Of a DNA stretch of 64,000 nucleotides, positions 43,470 through 53,468 are shown piece after piece. Within the stretch, counting starts at the first letter, position 1. Each line of letters starts with the position of its first letter. The stretch is taken from contig JAUIAO010000031.1 of NCBI GenBank assembly GCA_030425425.1, positions 1 to 64,000 of the forward strand, in the 5' to 3' direction. The DNA comes from Bacteroidia bacterium (GTDB taxonomy: Bacteria > Bacteroidota > Bacteroidia > Cytophagales > Cyclobacteriaceae). The translations under genes were made by a program, and so were the position numbers. The notes under the pieces are model-generated. The model saw only the letters and a list, made by a program, of their open reading frames with translations. It was not told the DNA's origin and searched no databases.

Positions 43470-44489
43470 GTGCACTCGTTTTTAGGATTTAAAAAAGTAG
43501 CAATAACAATCATCGCTTTGGCGGTGATTGTTTTGTTGTTTTGGTATTACCAGCCAGATGCAACCGTTTACTACACTTTAGCCACTGTCATACTGGTAGG
43601 CGTGCTGTTGTATTTGGGCAACTGGTTCATCACCAGGACACTGGATAAATGGTTTCCCTGGACCAAGTTTGGCAGACGGAGGTTTTTCTTTCACCTGGCA
43701 TTGGGAATACTTTTCTCTATAGGCATGATCAATGCAGCTTATTTTTTAGTAAAATCTCTCGCTACAGATTTTCTTCCGACTACCGAGCAGCTCATTGTGG
43801 CGAATGTATATGGAGCCATTGTTATTATCCCGATTTTCTCAATCTATTTCAGTTTACATTTTCTCAGGCACTGGCAGCAATCAGAGCTGGAGATGGAGCG
43901 CTTCCAGAAGGAAAGTATGAGCTCACAGTTGGAGACACTAAAGAATCATCTCGACCCACATTTTCTATTCAATAATCTGAATATCCTTTCTGCATTAATT
44001 GATAAGAGTGCTGAGCAATCGCAGGAATTTTTAGGGCGATTTGCACAAGTATATCGCACCATGCTGCTTACCAAAGCTGAAGACCTGATCTCATTGGAAG
44101 AAGAGATGCAGTTTATCGATACTTACATCTATCTGATCAGATGCAGGTTTCAGGATTTCATTCAGTTCAGTATAGAGCTGGATGAAGATGACACGCTCAT
44201 GCACATGATGCCTCCATTGACCTTACAGATGCTGATAGAAAATGCCGTGAAGCACAATAACATTACGGCAGAGAAACCACTCCGCATTAGGATTTATGTA
44301 CAGGATCGGCGATTGATTGTGGAGAATAATATCAACGAAAAACCAGAAGATTTAAAAACTAGATCCGGTACCGGACTGAAGAATATAAAGGCGCGCTACA
44401 AGTATTATACAGATGAAGAAGTACAGATTCAGAGAGTAGGGGAGGTTTTCATCGCCAGTATGCCGCTGATAGAAATAGAAGAGATATAG
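43470..44489 (+). CDS. LytS-type sensor histidine kinase
   Basis: The 339-residue product has four hydrophobic segments (about 7-22, 29-47, 70-90 and 105-130). The His_kinase domain of the LytS/YehU class follows, with His164 in NHLDPHFLFNNLNIL, and an ATPase part with TLQMLIENAVKHN and RSGTGLKNI. This class phosphorylates LytTR response regulators, and the gene for one begins 12 bp later. Sensing must be by the membrane part, as no extra sensor domain exists. The start is GTG at 43470; no ATG lies near. Confidence 0.93.
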   Translation: MHSFLGFKKVAITIIALAVIVLLFWYYQPDATVYYTLATVILVGVLLYLGNWFITRTLDKWFPWTKFGRRRFFFHLALGILFSIGMINAAYFLVKSLATDFLPTTEQLIVANVYGAIVIIPIFSIYFSLHFLRHWQQSELEMERFQKESMSSQLETLKNHLDPHFLFNNLNILSALIDKSAEQSQEFLGRFAQVYRTMLLTKAEDLISLEEEMQFIDTYIYLIRCRFQDFIQFSIELDEDDTLMHMMPPLTLQMLIENAVKHNNITAEKPLRIRIYVQDRRLIVENNINEKPEDLKTRSGTGLKNIKARYKYYTDEEVQIQRVGEVFIASMPLIEIEEI

Positions 44490-44501
44490 ACAATAAGTAA
44501 A

Positions 44502-45260
44502 ATGAAAGTTCTAATCCTGGAAGATGAGCAATTGGCATCTGACCGATTGACGACCATGTTACAGAGTATAGATGCTCTGATAGACATAGTGGGCGTGTTG
44601 AAGTCAATTGATGAAGGTAAAAAGTGGTTTGATTCGAACGAATTGCCGGATTTGGTAATTAGCGATATCAGGTTGCTGGATGGTCTTAGCTTTGATTTGT
44701 TCAGAAACATAGAGCTGGATGTTCCGGTGATTTTTACCACCGCGTATGACCAATATGCCATTAAGGCGTTTGAAGTCAATAGCATTGATTATTTGCTCAA
44801 GCCAATTCTCAAAGAAAAACTGGAAATCGCCATTGAGAAGTTCAAAGAACGAAAGGCTAATGGTCGCTTTCCTGCAGATTTTGAGAGCTTATATGATCTT
44901 ATTCAAAACCAGAAAAAGTCCTATAAATCACGATTTCTCATTAAATCCGGTGTGAAGATCGTGGCAGTGTCTATAGAGAAAGTGGCGTATTTCTATAGTC
45001 AGAATAAGCTCACTTATCTGGTGACCAAGGATGGAAAGAAGTTTCCGCTGGATCAGACATTGGAGATGCTGGAAGGGCAGCTGGATCCGGAAGTTTTTAT
45101 GCGAGCCAATAGACAGTTCATCCTTAGTTTTAACTCTATTTCAGAAATACATCCATATTTCAAAGGCCGACTCAAGCTCGAATTGGAGCCTGCCTCCGAA
45201 CTAGAAATCGTCATTAGCGCTGAGAAAACTCCTGAATTCAAAGGCTGGTTGGATCAATAG
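44502..45260 (+). CDS. LytTR-type response regulator
   Basis: The 252-residue product has a receiver domain with acidic EDE at 7-9 and phospho-Asp55 (LVISDIRLLDG), Lys about 105 (LLKPI), and a C-terminal LytTR DNA-binding domain. The latter has IEKVAYFYSQNKLTYLVTKDG, MRANRQFILSFNSI and PYFKGRLKLEL. It is the partner of the upstream kinase. Identical-layout operators lie before the two flanking paralogous secreted protein genes, which are its likely targets. Confidence 0.95.
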   Translation: MKVLILEDEQLASDRLTTMLQSIDALIDIVGVLKSIDEGKKWFDSNELPDLVISDIRLLDGLSFDLFRNIELDVPVIFTTAYDQYAIKAFEVNSIDYLLKPILKEKLEIAIEKFKERKANGRFPADFESLYDLIQNQKKSYKSRFLIKSGVKIVAVSIEKVAYFYSQNKLTYLVTKDGKKFPLDQTLEMLEGQLDPEVFMRANRQFILSFNSISEIHPYFKGRLKLELEPASELEIVISAEKTPEFKGWLDQ

Positions 45261-45290
45261 TAAAAAGTCGTTTCCGTTTCGGTCTGGTAT

Positions 45291-45320
45291 TTCCCGATTG
45301 GGTGAGGTGACTTCCCGACT
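45291..45320. promoter_or_regulatory. Probable LytTR operator B
   Basis: TTCCCGATT (45291-45299), 12 bp, TTCCCGACT (45312-45320). The two halves are near-identical direct repeats at 21-bp spacing, and the site lies 84 bp before the start of 45404-46630. Confidence 0.7.
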
Positions 45321-45403
45321 CGTCAGAAACCCATTTCATTCTTCTTCATATAGGTTCACCTTAGCATTATCAAACAAATAAGGACAAACCAAACAAGAAG
45401 AAA

Positions 45404-46630
45404 ATGACTAAAATGTTTACCTACGTAACTTTACTAATGGCCTTTTTTGGTGGTATCAAAGCGGTCGGACAGGATAATGGTTTTATCTATGGGATCGTAA
45501 CCACTATCGATGACAATACCTATGAAGGAGCAATGCGCTGGGGCAAAGAAGAGATTTTTTGGACCGACTTTTTTAATGCTTCCAAGGAAGAAAATGATAA
45601 TCTGGATTACCTATCCCGCGACGAGCGAGAAGAATTGGAAGATAGAAGAGGTAGCTCATGGACTAATAGCAAAAGCTGGGGCTGGGGAGATGATAAGAGT
45701 GATTTCCTACATCAATTTGTTTGTCAGTTCGGAGAAATTAAATCTATCAAACCTACCAGCAGACAAGGTGTTAAGCTGACTATACAGAGTGGTCTGGTGT
45801 TCGATTTGGATGGACAGGGCTATAATGATATCAATACTGAGGTTCGCGTCTATAGTGATGAACTAGGCACCATTAAACTGGACTGGGATAGGATAGCACT
45901 CATTGAGTTTATGGACACACCGCGAAAGTTAAAGGCAAAGTGGGGAGAACCACTATATGGAGAGGTAGAAACTTCCGAAGGAACATTCAAGGGTTTTGTA
46001 CAATGGGATCATGACGAGAGAATTTCTACGGATAAGCTAGATGGTGATTCTGAAGATGGTGACATGTCTATTGAATTTGGAAATATCAAATCCATCAAAA
46101 AATATGGTAGTAGCCGAAGCTTAGTAGTGCTCAATTCGGGTAGGAAGCTGGAGCTGAGAGGCAGCAATGATGTCAATGATGAGAATCGCGGAATTATAGT
46201 GACTGTAGAAGGGCTGGGAAGAGTAGATGTGCCATGGGATGAATTTGAAATGGTCACATTTACCGAAGCACCTGGTTCAGGACCTTCTTACAAAAGCTTT
46301 GCTACACAGGATAAATTATCAGGTAAAGTGATCTTTGGAAACGATGACTCAGCTGAAGGATTGCTAACCTATGATCTGGATGAGTCTTATCAGTTTGAAG
46401 TATTGCAAGGAATGTTAGATGATGTGGAGCTTTTAATTCCTTTCAGGAATATTGCAGAGATCCAACCTAGAAATTATAACAACAGCACGGTAGTCTTGAA
46501 AAATGGAGAGAAATATGTACTCAGCGAGTCTCAGGATGTAACCGATAAGAATCAGGGAGTATTGGTAGGTGACGGAAATAATTATCGATATTTCCCTTTC
46601 GGGAATGTGGAAAGAATCGAATTTAAGTGA
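45404..46630 (+). CDS. Secreted beta-repeat protein, paralogue of 42221-43456
   Basis: The 408-residue product has a signal peptide (1-22, KAVGQ). It has the same three-fold beta-repeat layout as the 42221 product, with IYGIVTTIDDNTYEGAMRWG, YGEVETSEGTFKGFVQWDHDE and LSGKVIFGNDDSAEGLLTYDLDE. The two agree especially at FVQWDHDER--DKLDGD and GSNDVN-ENRGII. Function unknown; export and repeat build suggest a periplasmic or surface structural protein. It has its own operator (B) and its own terminator, so it is likely a separate transcript. Confidence 0.8.
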   Translation: MTKMFTYVTLLMAFFGGIKAVGQDNGFIYGIVTTIDDNTYEGAMRWGKEEIFWTDFFNASKEENDNLDYLSRDEREELEDRRGSSWTNSKSWGWGDDKSDFLHQFVCQFGEIKSIKPTSRQGVKLTIQSGLVFDLDGQGYNDINTEVRVYSDELGTIKLDWDRIALIEFMDTPRKLKAKWGEPLYGEVETSEGTFKGFVQWDHDERISTDKLDGDSEDGDMSIEFGNIKSIKKYGSSRSLVVLNSGRKLELRGSNDVNDENRGIIVTVEGLGRVDVPWDEFEMVTFTEAPGSGPSYKSFATQDKLSGKVIFGNDDSAEGLLTYDLDESYQFEVLQGMLDDVELLIPFRNIAEIQPRNYNNSTVVLKNGEKYVLSESQDVTDKNQGVLVGDGNNYRYFPFGNVERIEFK

Positions 46631-46683
46631 TCAGTGAATTACTGACACGATCAAAAAAACTGTTTTAATTGTATGTTTTAAAG

Positions 46684-46713
46684 AATGGCTGCCTGAGAGC
46701 AGCCATTTTTTTG
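46684..46713 (+). terminator. Terminator of the second secreted paralogue
   Basis: A 9-bp stem (46684-46692 with 46699-46707) and 6-nt loop are followed by a T run. Confidence 0.85.
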
Positions 46714-46716
46714 TGC

Positions 46717-47109
46717 TTAGCTGACCATTCTAGACAGTAATCTGTTTGCCTCTGCAATATCTACCGCCTGGCGAATGATATGTTTCAATGCTTTTTCATT
46801 TTTAATTGGCTTTTGCAGAAAAAACGTAACCTGCTCAGGAAGGTCAGAAACATTGAGGTACGGATCACTGGAAATCAGCACAATCACAGGATTGTGCGAA
46901 ATTGATTCAATAATATCAGATCCATTAAAACTGTCAATGTTCCAATCCAGAAACAAAAGGTCGGGTTTGATCTTTTGGATGTTCAAAACGGCCGAAGCAG
47001 AATCTCTGAAAGAGTCAATAAAAGTGAGTTTTGAATACTTCTGAAGTTGCTTTTTTAAGAGCAACGTGAATATAGGGTCATCATCAACAATGATGTAAGA
47101 GTAGCTCAT
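46717..47109 (-). CDS. Stand-alone receiver domain protein
   Basis: The 130-residue product is a single receiver domain with VDDD near the start (residues 7-10), the phospho-Asp in LLFLDWNI, the Thr/Ser in VLISSD, and Lys in LQKPIK. No output domain exists, so it may pass phosphate on or bind a partner. The ATG at 47107-47109 (MSYSYIIVDDD) is preferred to the longer frame, which has no conserved part. Its partner kinase is not adjacent. Confidence 0.85.
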   Translation of the reverse strand: MSYSYIIVDDDPIFTLLLKKQLQKYSKLTFIDSFRDSASAVLNIQKIKPDLLFLDWNIDSFNGSDIIESISHNPVIVLISSDPYLNVSDLPEQVTFFLQKPIKNEKALKHIIRQAVDIAEANRLLSRMVS

Positions 47110-47291
47110 AGGTGGTTCTGTTCTAAATTTAAAATAAGTGAGTATAGCTACTTTAAATCTACACAATAGGAGAGTTATATAACAAGAAAACGTTTAAGAA
47201 AAAGTGTCCTTAGCATAATATTTCTTTTGGATAATTTCTATCGTATATGAAAAGTGGATTCTAATGAATACAAAAAAGCTATAAACAACAA

Positions 47292-47311
47292 AACCCCGGT
47301 CTCCCGGGGTT
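47292..47311 (-). terminator. Terminator of the sdhCAB operon
   Basis: A perfect 8-bp GC-rich stem (47292-47299 with 47304-47311) is followed by TTTTG on the minus strand. Confidence 0.8.
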
Positions 47312-47350
47312 CTGCATTATCTTAAGCCTTGATTCTTGAATAGAATCTTC

Positions 47351-48091
47351 TTATAGTTTCGCTCCTAAAAACTCTCTGTTTAGTCTTGCGATATTGGTAA
47401 GGCTGATACCTTTTGGGCATTCAGCTTCGCACGCTCCTGTATTGGTACAAGCACCGAATCCCTCAGCATCCATCTGAGCGACCATATTTTCAGCACGTCT
47501 TTCTCTTTCTACCTGACCTTGAGGCAATAGGGCAAATTGAGAAACTTTAGCGGAAACAAACAGCATAGCCGAAGCATTTTTACATGCTGCCACACAAGCT
47601 CCACATCCGATACATGTTGCCGCATCGAAGGCCTTGTCTGCATCGTCTTTATTGATAGGAATAGCATTAGCGTCTTGTGTGTTACCAGAGGTATTCACAG
47701 AGATGTAGCCACCAGCGTGCTGGATTCGGTCGAATGCACTTCTGTCCACAATCAAGTCTTTTACCACAGGGAATGCCTTGGCTCTGAATGGCTCGATATA
47801 TACGGTATCACCATCATTAAACTTACGCATATGTAGCTGACAAGTAGTAACCAGTGAATCCGGTCCATGAGGCTTACCATTGATCTGCAGTGAGCAGGTT
47901 CCACAGATACCTTCTCTACAGTCATGATCGAAAGCCACAGGTTCTTCACCTTTTCCTACCAATTGGTCATTGAGTACATCGAGCATCTCAAGAAACGACA
48001 TATCCGGAGATACATCATCCAATTGGTAGTCTACCATTTTGCCCTTGTCTTCGCTGTTTTTCTGACGCCAGATTTTCAGTGTTAACTTCAT
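47351..48091 (-). CDS. sdhB: Succinate dehydrogenase/fumarate reductase iron-sulfur subunit
   Basis: The 246-residue product carries the cluster ligands of the SdhB fold. The [2Fe-2S] ligands are in [13 protein letters not shown] and TTCQL. Clusters of the [4Fe-4S] and [3Fe-4S] kind are bound by [12 protein letters not shown] and the later [14 protein letters not shown]. It passes electrons from the flavin subunit to the membrane quinone site. It is the last gene of the sdhCAB operon (88 bp after sdhA), with a terminator close behind. Confidence 0.95.
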   Translation of the reverse strand: MKLTLKIWRQKNSEDKGKMVDYQLDDVSPDMSFLEMLDVLNDQLVGKGEEPVAFDHDCREGICGTCSLQINGKPHGPDSLVTTCQLHMRKFNDGDTVYIEPFRAKAFPVVKDLIVDRSAFDRIQHAGGYISVNTSGNTQDANAIPINKDDADKAFDAATCIGCGACVAACKNASAMLFVSAKVSQFALLPQGQVERERRAENMVAQMDAEGFGACTNTGACEAECPKGISLTNIARLNREFLGAKL

Positions 48092-48179
48092 AATCTTAAT
48101 ATTTTAGTAGAGGTTGCCAATTCGTTAATAAAATTTATTGTTGAACAATATTGTTTTACCGATCGACCAGCAAAATCTG

Positions 48180-50189
48180 TTATTTATAACTTCTTTCTTT
48201 TACTTCTATGTCTTTGTAAACCAAATCTTCCTTGTGCATTTCAGGTTCCTGATCGGCACCTTTGTACTCCCATGCGGCTGCATATTGGAATTCTGGTCTT
48301 CTCATTGCTTCACCTTCCTCGGTTTGGTATTCTTCCCGGAAGTGCCCACCGCAAGATTCCTCGCGCTGTAATGCATCCTTGGCAAACAATTCGCCAAGTT
48401 CTAAGAAATCCGCCACTCTACCAGCTTTTGCCAGTTCTTCGTTGTATTCATTCATTCCACCAGGTACTTTCACATCCTTGTAGAATTCTTCACGAATCGC
48501 TTTGATTTCCTCTATTGCTTCTTTCAGACCTTGTTCATTTCTGGCCATTCCTACTTTATCCCACATGACTTTTCCGAGTCTTTTGTGGAAATAGTCTACT
48601 GATTTTGACCCCTTGTTATTGATGAATTTCTCCAGCTGATCTTTTACAGCTTTCTCTGCTTCATCAAACTCTGCACTGTCTGTAGGTATCTTACCGGTTC
48701 TGATATCATCAGAAAGGTAATCGCCGATAGTGTATGGCAATACAAAATAACCATCAGCAAGACCTTGCATCAATGCAGAGGCTCCCAGTCTATTAGCCCC
48801 ATGATCAGAGAAATTAGCTTCTCCAATGACGAAACATCCCGGTATGGTAGACATCAAGTTGTAATCCACCCAAGTACCACCCATGGTATAGTGAACCGCA
48901 GGGTAAATCATCATTGGTGTCTCGTATGGATTTTGATCCACGATTTTCTCATACATCTGGAAAAGGTTACCGTATTTGTTGGCAATGACATCTTTTCCAA
49001 GTTTTAAGTAAACAGCCGGATCATTTTCGTCCATTCCTTTGATGTGTGCCTGCTCTTTACCATATCGCTCTATTGCAGAGGCGAAATCCAGGTAAACAGC
49101 TTCACCAGTCTGGTTTACTCCAAATCCAGCATCACATCTTTCTTTGGCTGCTCTGGAAGCAACATCACGTGGTACCAGGTTACCAAAAGCTGGATATCTT
49201 CTTTCCAGGTAATAATCTCTGTCTTCTTCTTTCAGTTCAGTTGGCTTGAGTTTACCAGCTCTGATCGCTTCTGCATCCTCCATTTTCTTCGGTACCCAGA
49301 TTCGTCCATCATTTCTGAGTGATTCTGACATCAAAGTCAATTTAGACTGATGATCTCCGGAAACCGGAATACAAGTTGGGTGAATCTGTGTGAAGCAAGG
49401 ATTAGCAAACCAAGCACCTTTTTTATAAATCTTCCAGCTTGCTGATACATTACTACCCATGGCATTGGTAGAAAGGAAAAATACGTTTCCATAGCCACCA
49501 GAACCAATCACTACCGCATGTGCTGAATGTCTCTCTATTTCACCAGTCACCAGATTTCTGGCGATGATTCCTCTTGCTTTACCATCTACGATTACCAACT
49601 CCAGCATTTCGTGACGGTTATACATTTTGATTTTACCACGAGAGATTTGTCTGTTCATCGCGGAGTAAGCACCCAGCAATAATTGCTGACCTGTTTGTCC
49701 CTTGGCATAGAATGTTCGGGATACGAGCACTCCCCCAAAAGATCTGTTGTCTAGCAACCCACCGTAATCTCTCGCGAATGGCACACCTTGAGCTACACAT
49801 TGGTCAATGATATTTGCTGATACTTCTGCCAAACGATAGACGTTTGCTTCCCTGGATCTGTAGTCTCCACCTTTTACCGTATCATAAAACAATCGGTAAG
49901 TAGAGTCTCCATCACCCTGATAGTTTTTTGCAGCATTGATACCTCCCTGAGCAGCGATAGAGTGCGCTCTTCTTGGAGAATCCTGATAGCAAAATGCTTT
50001 TACATTATATCCCAGCTCTGCTAATGTAGCAGCTGCTGAGCCTCCTGCAAGCCCCGTACCTACTACTATTACGTCAATATTTCGCTTGTTTGCAGGGTTA
50101 ACAAGATTGATTTTATTTTTATAATTGGTCCACTTATCTGCAAGCGGGCCTTCTGGTATTTGTGCGGGAAAATTAGAACCTATTTGCAT
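48180..50189 (-). CDS. sdhA: Succinate dehydrogenase/fumarate reductase flavoprotein subunit
   Basis: The 669-residue product has the FAD Rossmann motif [20 protein letters not shown] near the N-terminus, the flavin-attachment His in [17 protein letters not shown], and catalytic-site blocks such as [32 protein letters not shown] and HYTMGG. It oxidises succinate to fumarate (or the reverse) in the citric acid cycle. It lies 6 bp from sdhC and 88 bp from sdhB in one operon. Confidence 0.96.
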   Translation of the reverse strand: MQIGSNFPAQIPEGPLADKWTNYKNKINLVNPANKRNIDVIVVGTGLAGGSAAATLAELGYNVKAFCYQDSPRRAHSIAAQGGINAAKNYQGDGDSTYRLFYDTVKGGDYRSREANVYRLAEVSANIIDQCVAQGVPFARDYGGLLDNRSFGGVLVSRTFYAKGQTGQQLLLGAYSAMNRQISRGKIKMYNRHEMLELVIVDGKARGIIARNLVTGEIERHSAHAVVIGSGGYGNVFFLSTNAMGSNVSASWKIYKKGAWFANPCFTQIHPTCIPVSGDHQSKLTLMSESLRNDGRIWVPKKMEDAEAIRAGKLKPTELKEEDRDYYLERRYPAFGNLVPRDVASRAAKERCDAGFGVNQTGEAVYLDFASAIERYGKEQAHIKGMDENDPAVYLKLGKDVIANKYGNLFQMYEKIVDQNPYETPMMIYPAVHYTMGGTWVDYNLMSTIPGCFVIGEANFSDHGANRLGASALMQGLADGYFVLPYTIGDYLSDDIRTGKIPTDSAEFDEAEKAVKDQLEKFINNKGSKSVDYFHKRLGKVMWDKVGMARNEQGLKEAIEEIKAIREEFYKDVKVPGGMNEYNEELAKAGRVADFLELGELFAKDALQREESCGGHFREEYQTEEGEAMRRPEFQYAAAWEYKGADQEPEMHKEDLVYKDIEVKERSYK

Positions 50190-50195
50190 GTCTTA

Positions 50196-50876
50196 TTAAT
50201 GATTAATGAAGTGATAAATGGCAATGAAAATGAAAACTAGAGGAACCACAATAGCATAAGCATTTGTGATTTTCTTGATGGATGGAGTGAATTTGTTATT
50301 GACACCCATGGTCTGAAAAGATGACTGAAACCCATGTAACAGATGCAAAGCCAATAATACAAACGCCACCACATAAGCAACCACTCTCATAGGATTTTGA
50401 AACCTATGAACCAGTTCTTCATAATATCTCATATCGCCAGCTACAGTCAACCCTGACATATCGCCTTCAATATATTTGGTCGTGATCTCTGGTACCCAGA
50501 AATCCATAAAGTGAAGCACTAAGAAGGCCAAAATAACCAAACCTGAAATCATCATATTTTGTGACATCCAGGAAGCATTTTTATTGCTTTTCATAGCGTA
50601 TTTCACTGGTCGGGCAGCTCTGTTGGAAGCTTCTAATGCAAAACCTGCTACAAAGTGATAAACCACTGCCAATATCAGAATTGGCTGCATTAAAAACTGC
50701 ACTAACGGATTAGTTCCCATAAAATGGGACGCCTCATTGAATGCGTCGGGACTAATCACCGACAAGAAATTTACTGCTACATGCAGTAGTAAGAAAATGA
50801 CCAGAAATAAGGCCGATAGTGCCATGGCGATTTTTCTGCCTATGGAACTCGAAAAGGTGTCTGAAAACCAACTCAT
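50196..50876 (-). CDS. sdhC: Succinate dehydrogenase cytochrome b subunit (b558 type)
   Basis: The 226-residue product has five membrane spans and spaced histidines for two hemes (LLLHVAVNF, ILAVVYHFVAGF, LVLHFMDFW, LLALHLLHGFQSSF). This is the single-subunit anchor of the b558 kind found in Bacteroidota and Bacillus. The start at ATG 50874-50876 (MSWFSDTFSSSIGRK) is preferred, since a promoter 33 bp upstream would lie inside any longer version. First gene of the sdhCAB operon. Confidence 0.93.
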   Translation of the reverse strand: MSWFSDTFSSSIGRKIAMALSALFLVIFLLLHVAVNFLSVISPDAFNEASHFMGTNPLVQFLMQPILILAVVYHFVAGFALEASNRAARPVKYAMKSNKNASWMSQNMMISGLVILAFLVLHFMDFWVPEITTKYIEGDMSGLTVAGDMRYYEELVHRFQNPMRVVAYVVAFVLLALHLLHGFQSSFQTMGVNNKFTPSIKKITNAYAIVVPLVFIFIAIYHFINH

Positions 50877-50908
50877 ATTTTTATATGTGTTTATTTTTAT
50901 TTGGTCGC

Positions 50909-50939
50909 CAAAGGTAGTTCCCAACAATAAGGGAAACAA
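50909..50939 (-). promoter_or_regulatory. Bacteroidota-type promoter of sdhCAB
   Basis: On the minus strand, TTG (50937-50939), 20 bp, TACCTTTG (50909-50916). Expected transcription start near 50902, a leader of about 25 nt. Confidence 0.75.
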
Positions 50940-51060
50940 TCTCACACCTTATTTTGAATTAGTCTAAATAAGATATGCCCGTTGGTTATTTGGGGTTATG
51001 CTTTTTGTTGTTGTTATTTATTGTGCCGAACCGGGTGTTTTAAATTTATGTTTTCAAAAA

Positions 51061-53463
51061 ATGAAGAAAATTCTTTGCCTCGCTTTTTTAATTAGTTTTT
51101 CAGCTGGGGCGACCCATATTCGAGGAGGGGAGATTACCGCTCGCAGAATCAGTAATCTCACATTGACTTACGAATTTACTTTTACAGGCTTTAGGGATCA
51201 GGGTTCCGTAATAGAATTCGGTGATGGAATCTTTGATTTTGGTGATAATGAGACAAATGAGCAATGGGATTACCTTCCATCAAAACTTCAACTGGGAAAC
51301 AACATGGAGAAGGTGGAATATAAGATTGTTCACACTTACTCCAAGGCAGGAACATATATCGTAAGTTACCGAGAGAGGAATCGAAATGACGGAATTGCTA
51401 ATATGGACGAATCTATCAATACGGCGTTTTATGTGGAATCCAAGATTGTGATCGATCCATTTTTAGGCTTGAACGATACCCCAATCTTTACTGTCCCTCC
51501 GATAGATCAAGCTTATGTAGGACAGAAGTTTGTTCATTACCTTGGAGCATTTGACTATGATGGCGATAGTTTGTCATATGAATTTATAATACCTCAGGAT
51601 GACCGAGGAGTGAATGTGGAAAATTTTAGGGATCCTAATGATCCGGAGTTTTATCAGGACAACTCATATTATTCTGGAAATGAAGAAAATGATAATATGC
51701 CTACTTATACGATTGATGCAGAGACCGGCTTACTCGTATGGGATGCTCCCGGAGATTTTCTCAATCAACATTCTGGAGATGACCTTTTTACGGAGTATAA
51801 TGTAGCAATCAGAGTATTTGAGTGGAGGTATTCTCCATTGGAGAGGCAGTGGTACAATATAGGGTATATCACTAGGGATATGCAAATAGTGGTCAATGAG
51901 AATTCTAGCAATAGGAAACCAGAAATTAGCGAAATTGAAGATATAATTGCGGCATCAGGAGAAAATGTAAAGTTTTATGTTTCGGCCAGTGATCCTGATG
52001 GAGATCGAGTTAAAATTGAGGCTTTAGGAGGGCCTTTTCATATCGAAGGCCATGAACCAGAAATGACACCAAATACTTCGGCATTCGAACAATCTCCGGC
52101 TGAGTTATATATCAATTGGAGTCTGGAATGCGGCTTGGTGCGATCCCAACCTTATGAGATATATTTTAAAGTCACTGACAACCCATCTGAAACCGAAAGA
52201 ACTGTAAATTTTTCAAAAGTGAATATTCAGGTCGTGGGAGCTGCACCAAAAGGATTGTCTTCGACTATTAAAAATGATCAATCAGTAGTGCTCAATTGGG
52301 ATAAATACAATTGTATTGGAATCAGCAAAATACAGATATGGAGAAGACCCGGTAGTGTTGCTTTGGATGATGTGAGCAATGGGATGCCGGTTAATTTAGG
52401 ATACCAATTGATTGATGAAATCGACATTTTCGAACAAGAATTAGAACAAAGCAGATCGTATCATGATCAGTATTCAAATGAAGGGTTCATTCCGGGAACA
52501 ACATATAGCTATAGGGTTGTAGGGGTTTTTAGTGATGGAGCCAGGACAACCCCGTCACCTGAGGTCACTCAGACAGTAGAAGGAAAGGGGATTGTCATGA
52601 AGAAAACCAGTATTGAAAAAACTCACAAAAGTGCTGGGGCGGTAAAGCTGCAATGGAGCATAGTTGGTGGATTGAATAGTTCTTCTTATTCTATTTATCA
52701 CATGTCAGGTGATGCCAGTTCATTTGATTTGATCGCGGAAGGAGTATCTGATTCGTCGTTCCTTGTAGAGTCTCTGAATACCATGGACCTAAAACATAGT
52801 TTTAAAGTTACCACCACAGATGTGGGTCAAAACACAGAATATACAACCCCAATTATCAATACTGTATCATTACAGGGTCGAGCAAAAGAGAAGGCTGTTA
52901 AGCTGAATTGGCAAGCCGAAGTGCCATGGTCCAATGTGGTTCAGCAGTCCCGGTATCATTACGTATGGCGAAATCAGGTTTTGGAAGAATCTCCTGAACA
53001 ATATGTAATGATAGACTCTGTAAATGTCATTGATCAGGGATTTGAATATCTGGATGACGGTAGGTTCAATGCGACAACTTTATCCGAAGCAAATGAGTAT
53101 TGTTATTTTGTGACAACAATAGGAACATATGGAAATCCATCTGATGATTTGATAGTTAATAATTCACAGCAGATATGTGTTCGTCCATATGATGTCTTGT
53201 TATCCGCTAATACGCTTTTTAGTGATTTCACATTGTATCCAAACCCTGGAAGAGGATCATTGACGATAGAATCTAATGGCCCATTAATCACTCATGTTCG
53301 TATAGTTTCTTTAGCAGGTAAGTCAATTTTTGATCATCATGTCAAAAAACCTGATGTAACTTTAAACTTAAGAACGGAAATACCTGTTGGTACTTATTTA
53401 GTTCAGGCTTTTGATGTGAATCAGAAAATTATCGGGGTGAAAAGATTCGTAATTGTTGAATAA
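51061..53463 (+). CDS. Type IX secretion substrate with a type A (Por) sorting domain
   Basis: The 800-residue product has a signal peptide (to about residue 17, SAGATHIRGGEIT). PKD/fibronectin-like beta domains follow in tandem (repeated FTFTGFRDQGS, NDGIANMD and DPDGDRVKIEALGGPF blocks). A C-terminal sorting domain of the Por type ends the chain (LYPNPGRGSLTIES, IVSLAGKSIFD, PVGTYLVQAF, then KRFVIVE), which is cleaved and replaced by anchorage at the cell surface. It is the upstream one of two tandem paralogues; they share most domains but not the sorting domain. ATG 51061 is chosen, as the signal peptide begins here. Confidence 0.88.
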   Translation: MKKILCLAFLISFSAGATHIRGGEITARRISNLTLTYEFTFTGFRDQGSVIEFGDGIFDFGDNETNEQWDYLPSKLQLGNNMEKVEYKIVHTYSKAGTYIVSYRERNRNDGIANMDESINTAFYVESKIVIDPFLGLNDTPIFTVPPIDQAYVGQKFVHYLGAFDYDGDSLSYEFIIPQDDRGVNVENFRDPNDPEFYQDNSYYSGNEENDNMPTYTIDAETGLLVWDAPGDFLNQHSGDDLFTEYNVAIRVFEWRYSPLERQWYNIGYITRDMQIVVNENSSNRKPEISEIEDIIAASGENVKFYVSASDPDGDRVKIEALGGPFHIEGHEPEMTPNTSAFEQSPAELYINWSLECGLVRSQPYEIYFKVTDNPSETERTVNFSKVNIQVVGAAPKGLSSTIKNDQSVVLNWDKYNCIGISKIQIWRRPGSVALDDVSNGMPVNLGYQLIDEIDIFEQELEQSRSYHDQYSNEGFIPGTTYSYRVVGVFSDGARTTPSPEVTQTVEGKGIVMKKTSIEKTHKSAGAVKLQWSIVGGLNSSSYSIYHMSGDASSFDLIAEGVSDSSFLVESLNTMDLKHSFKVTTTDVGQNTEYTTPIINTVSLQGRAKEKAVKLNWQAEVPWSNVVQQSRYHYVWRNQVLEESPEQYVMIDSVNVIDQGFEYLDDGRFNATTLSEANEYCYFVTTIGTYGNPSDDLIVNNSQQICVRPYDVLLSANTLFSDFTLYPNPGRGSLTIESNGPLITHVRIVSLAGKSIFDHHVKKPDVTLNLRTEIPVGTYLVQAFDVNQKIIGVKRFVIVE

Positions 53464-53468
53464 TCTTT

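Noticed and set aside
50877-50945. Longer SdhC start (23 codons upstream)
   Set aside because: The extension runs across the promoter at 50909-50939 and has no conserved residues.
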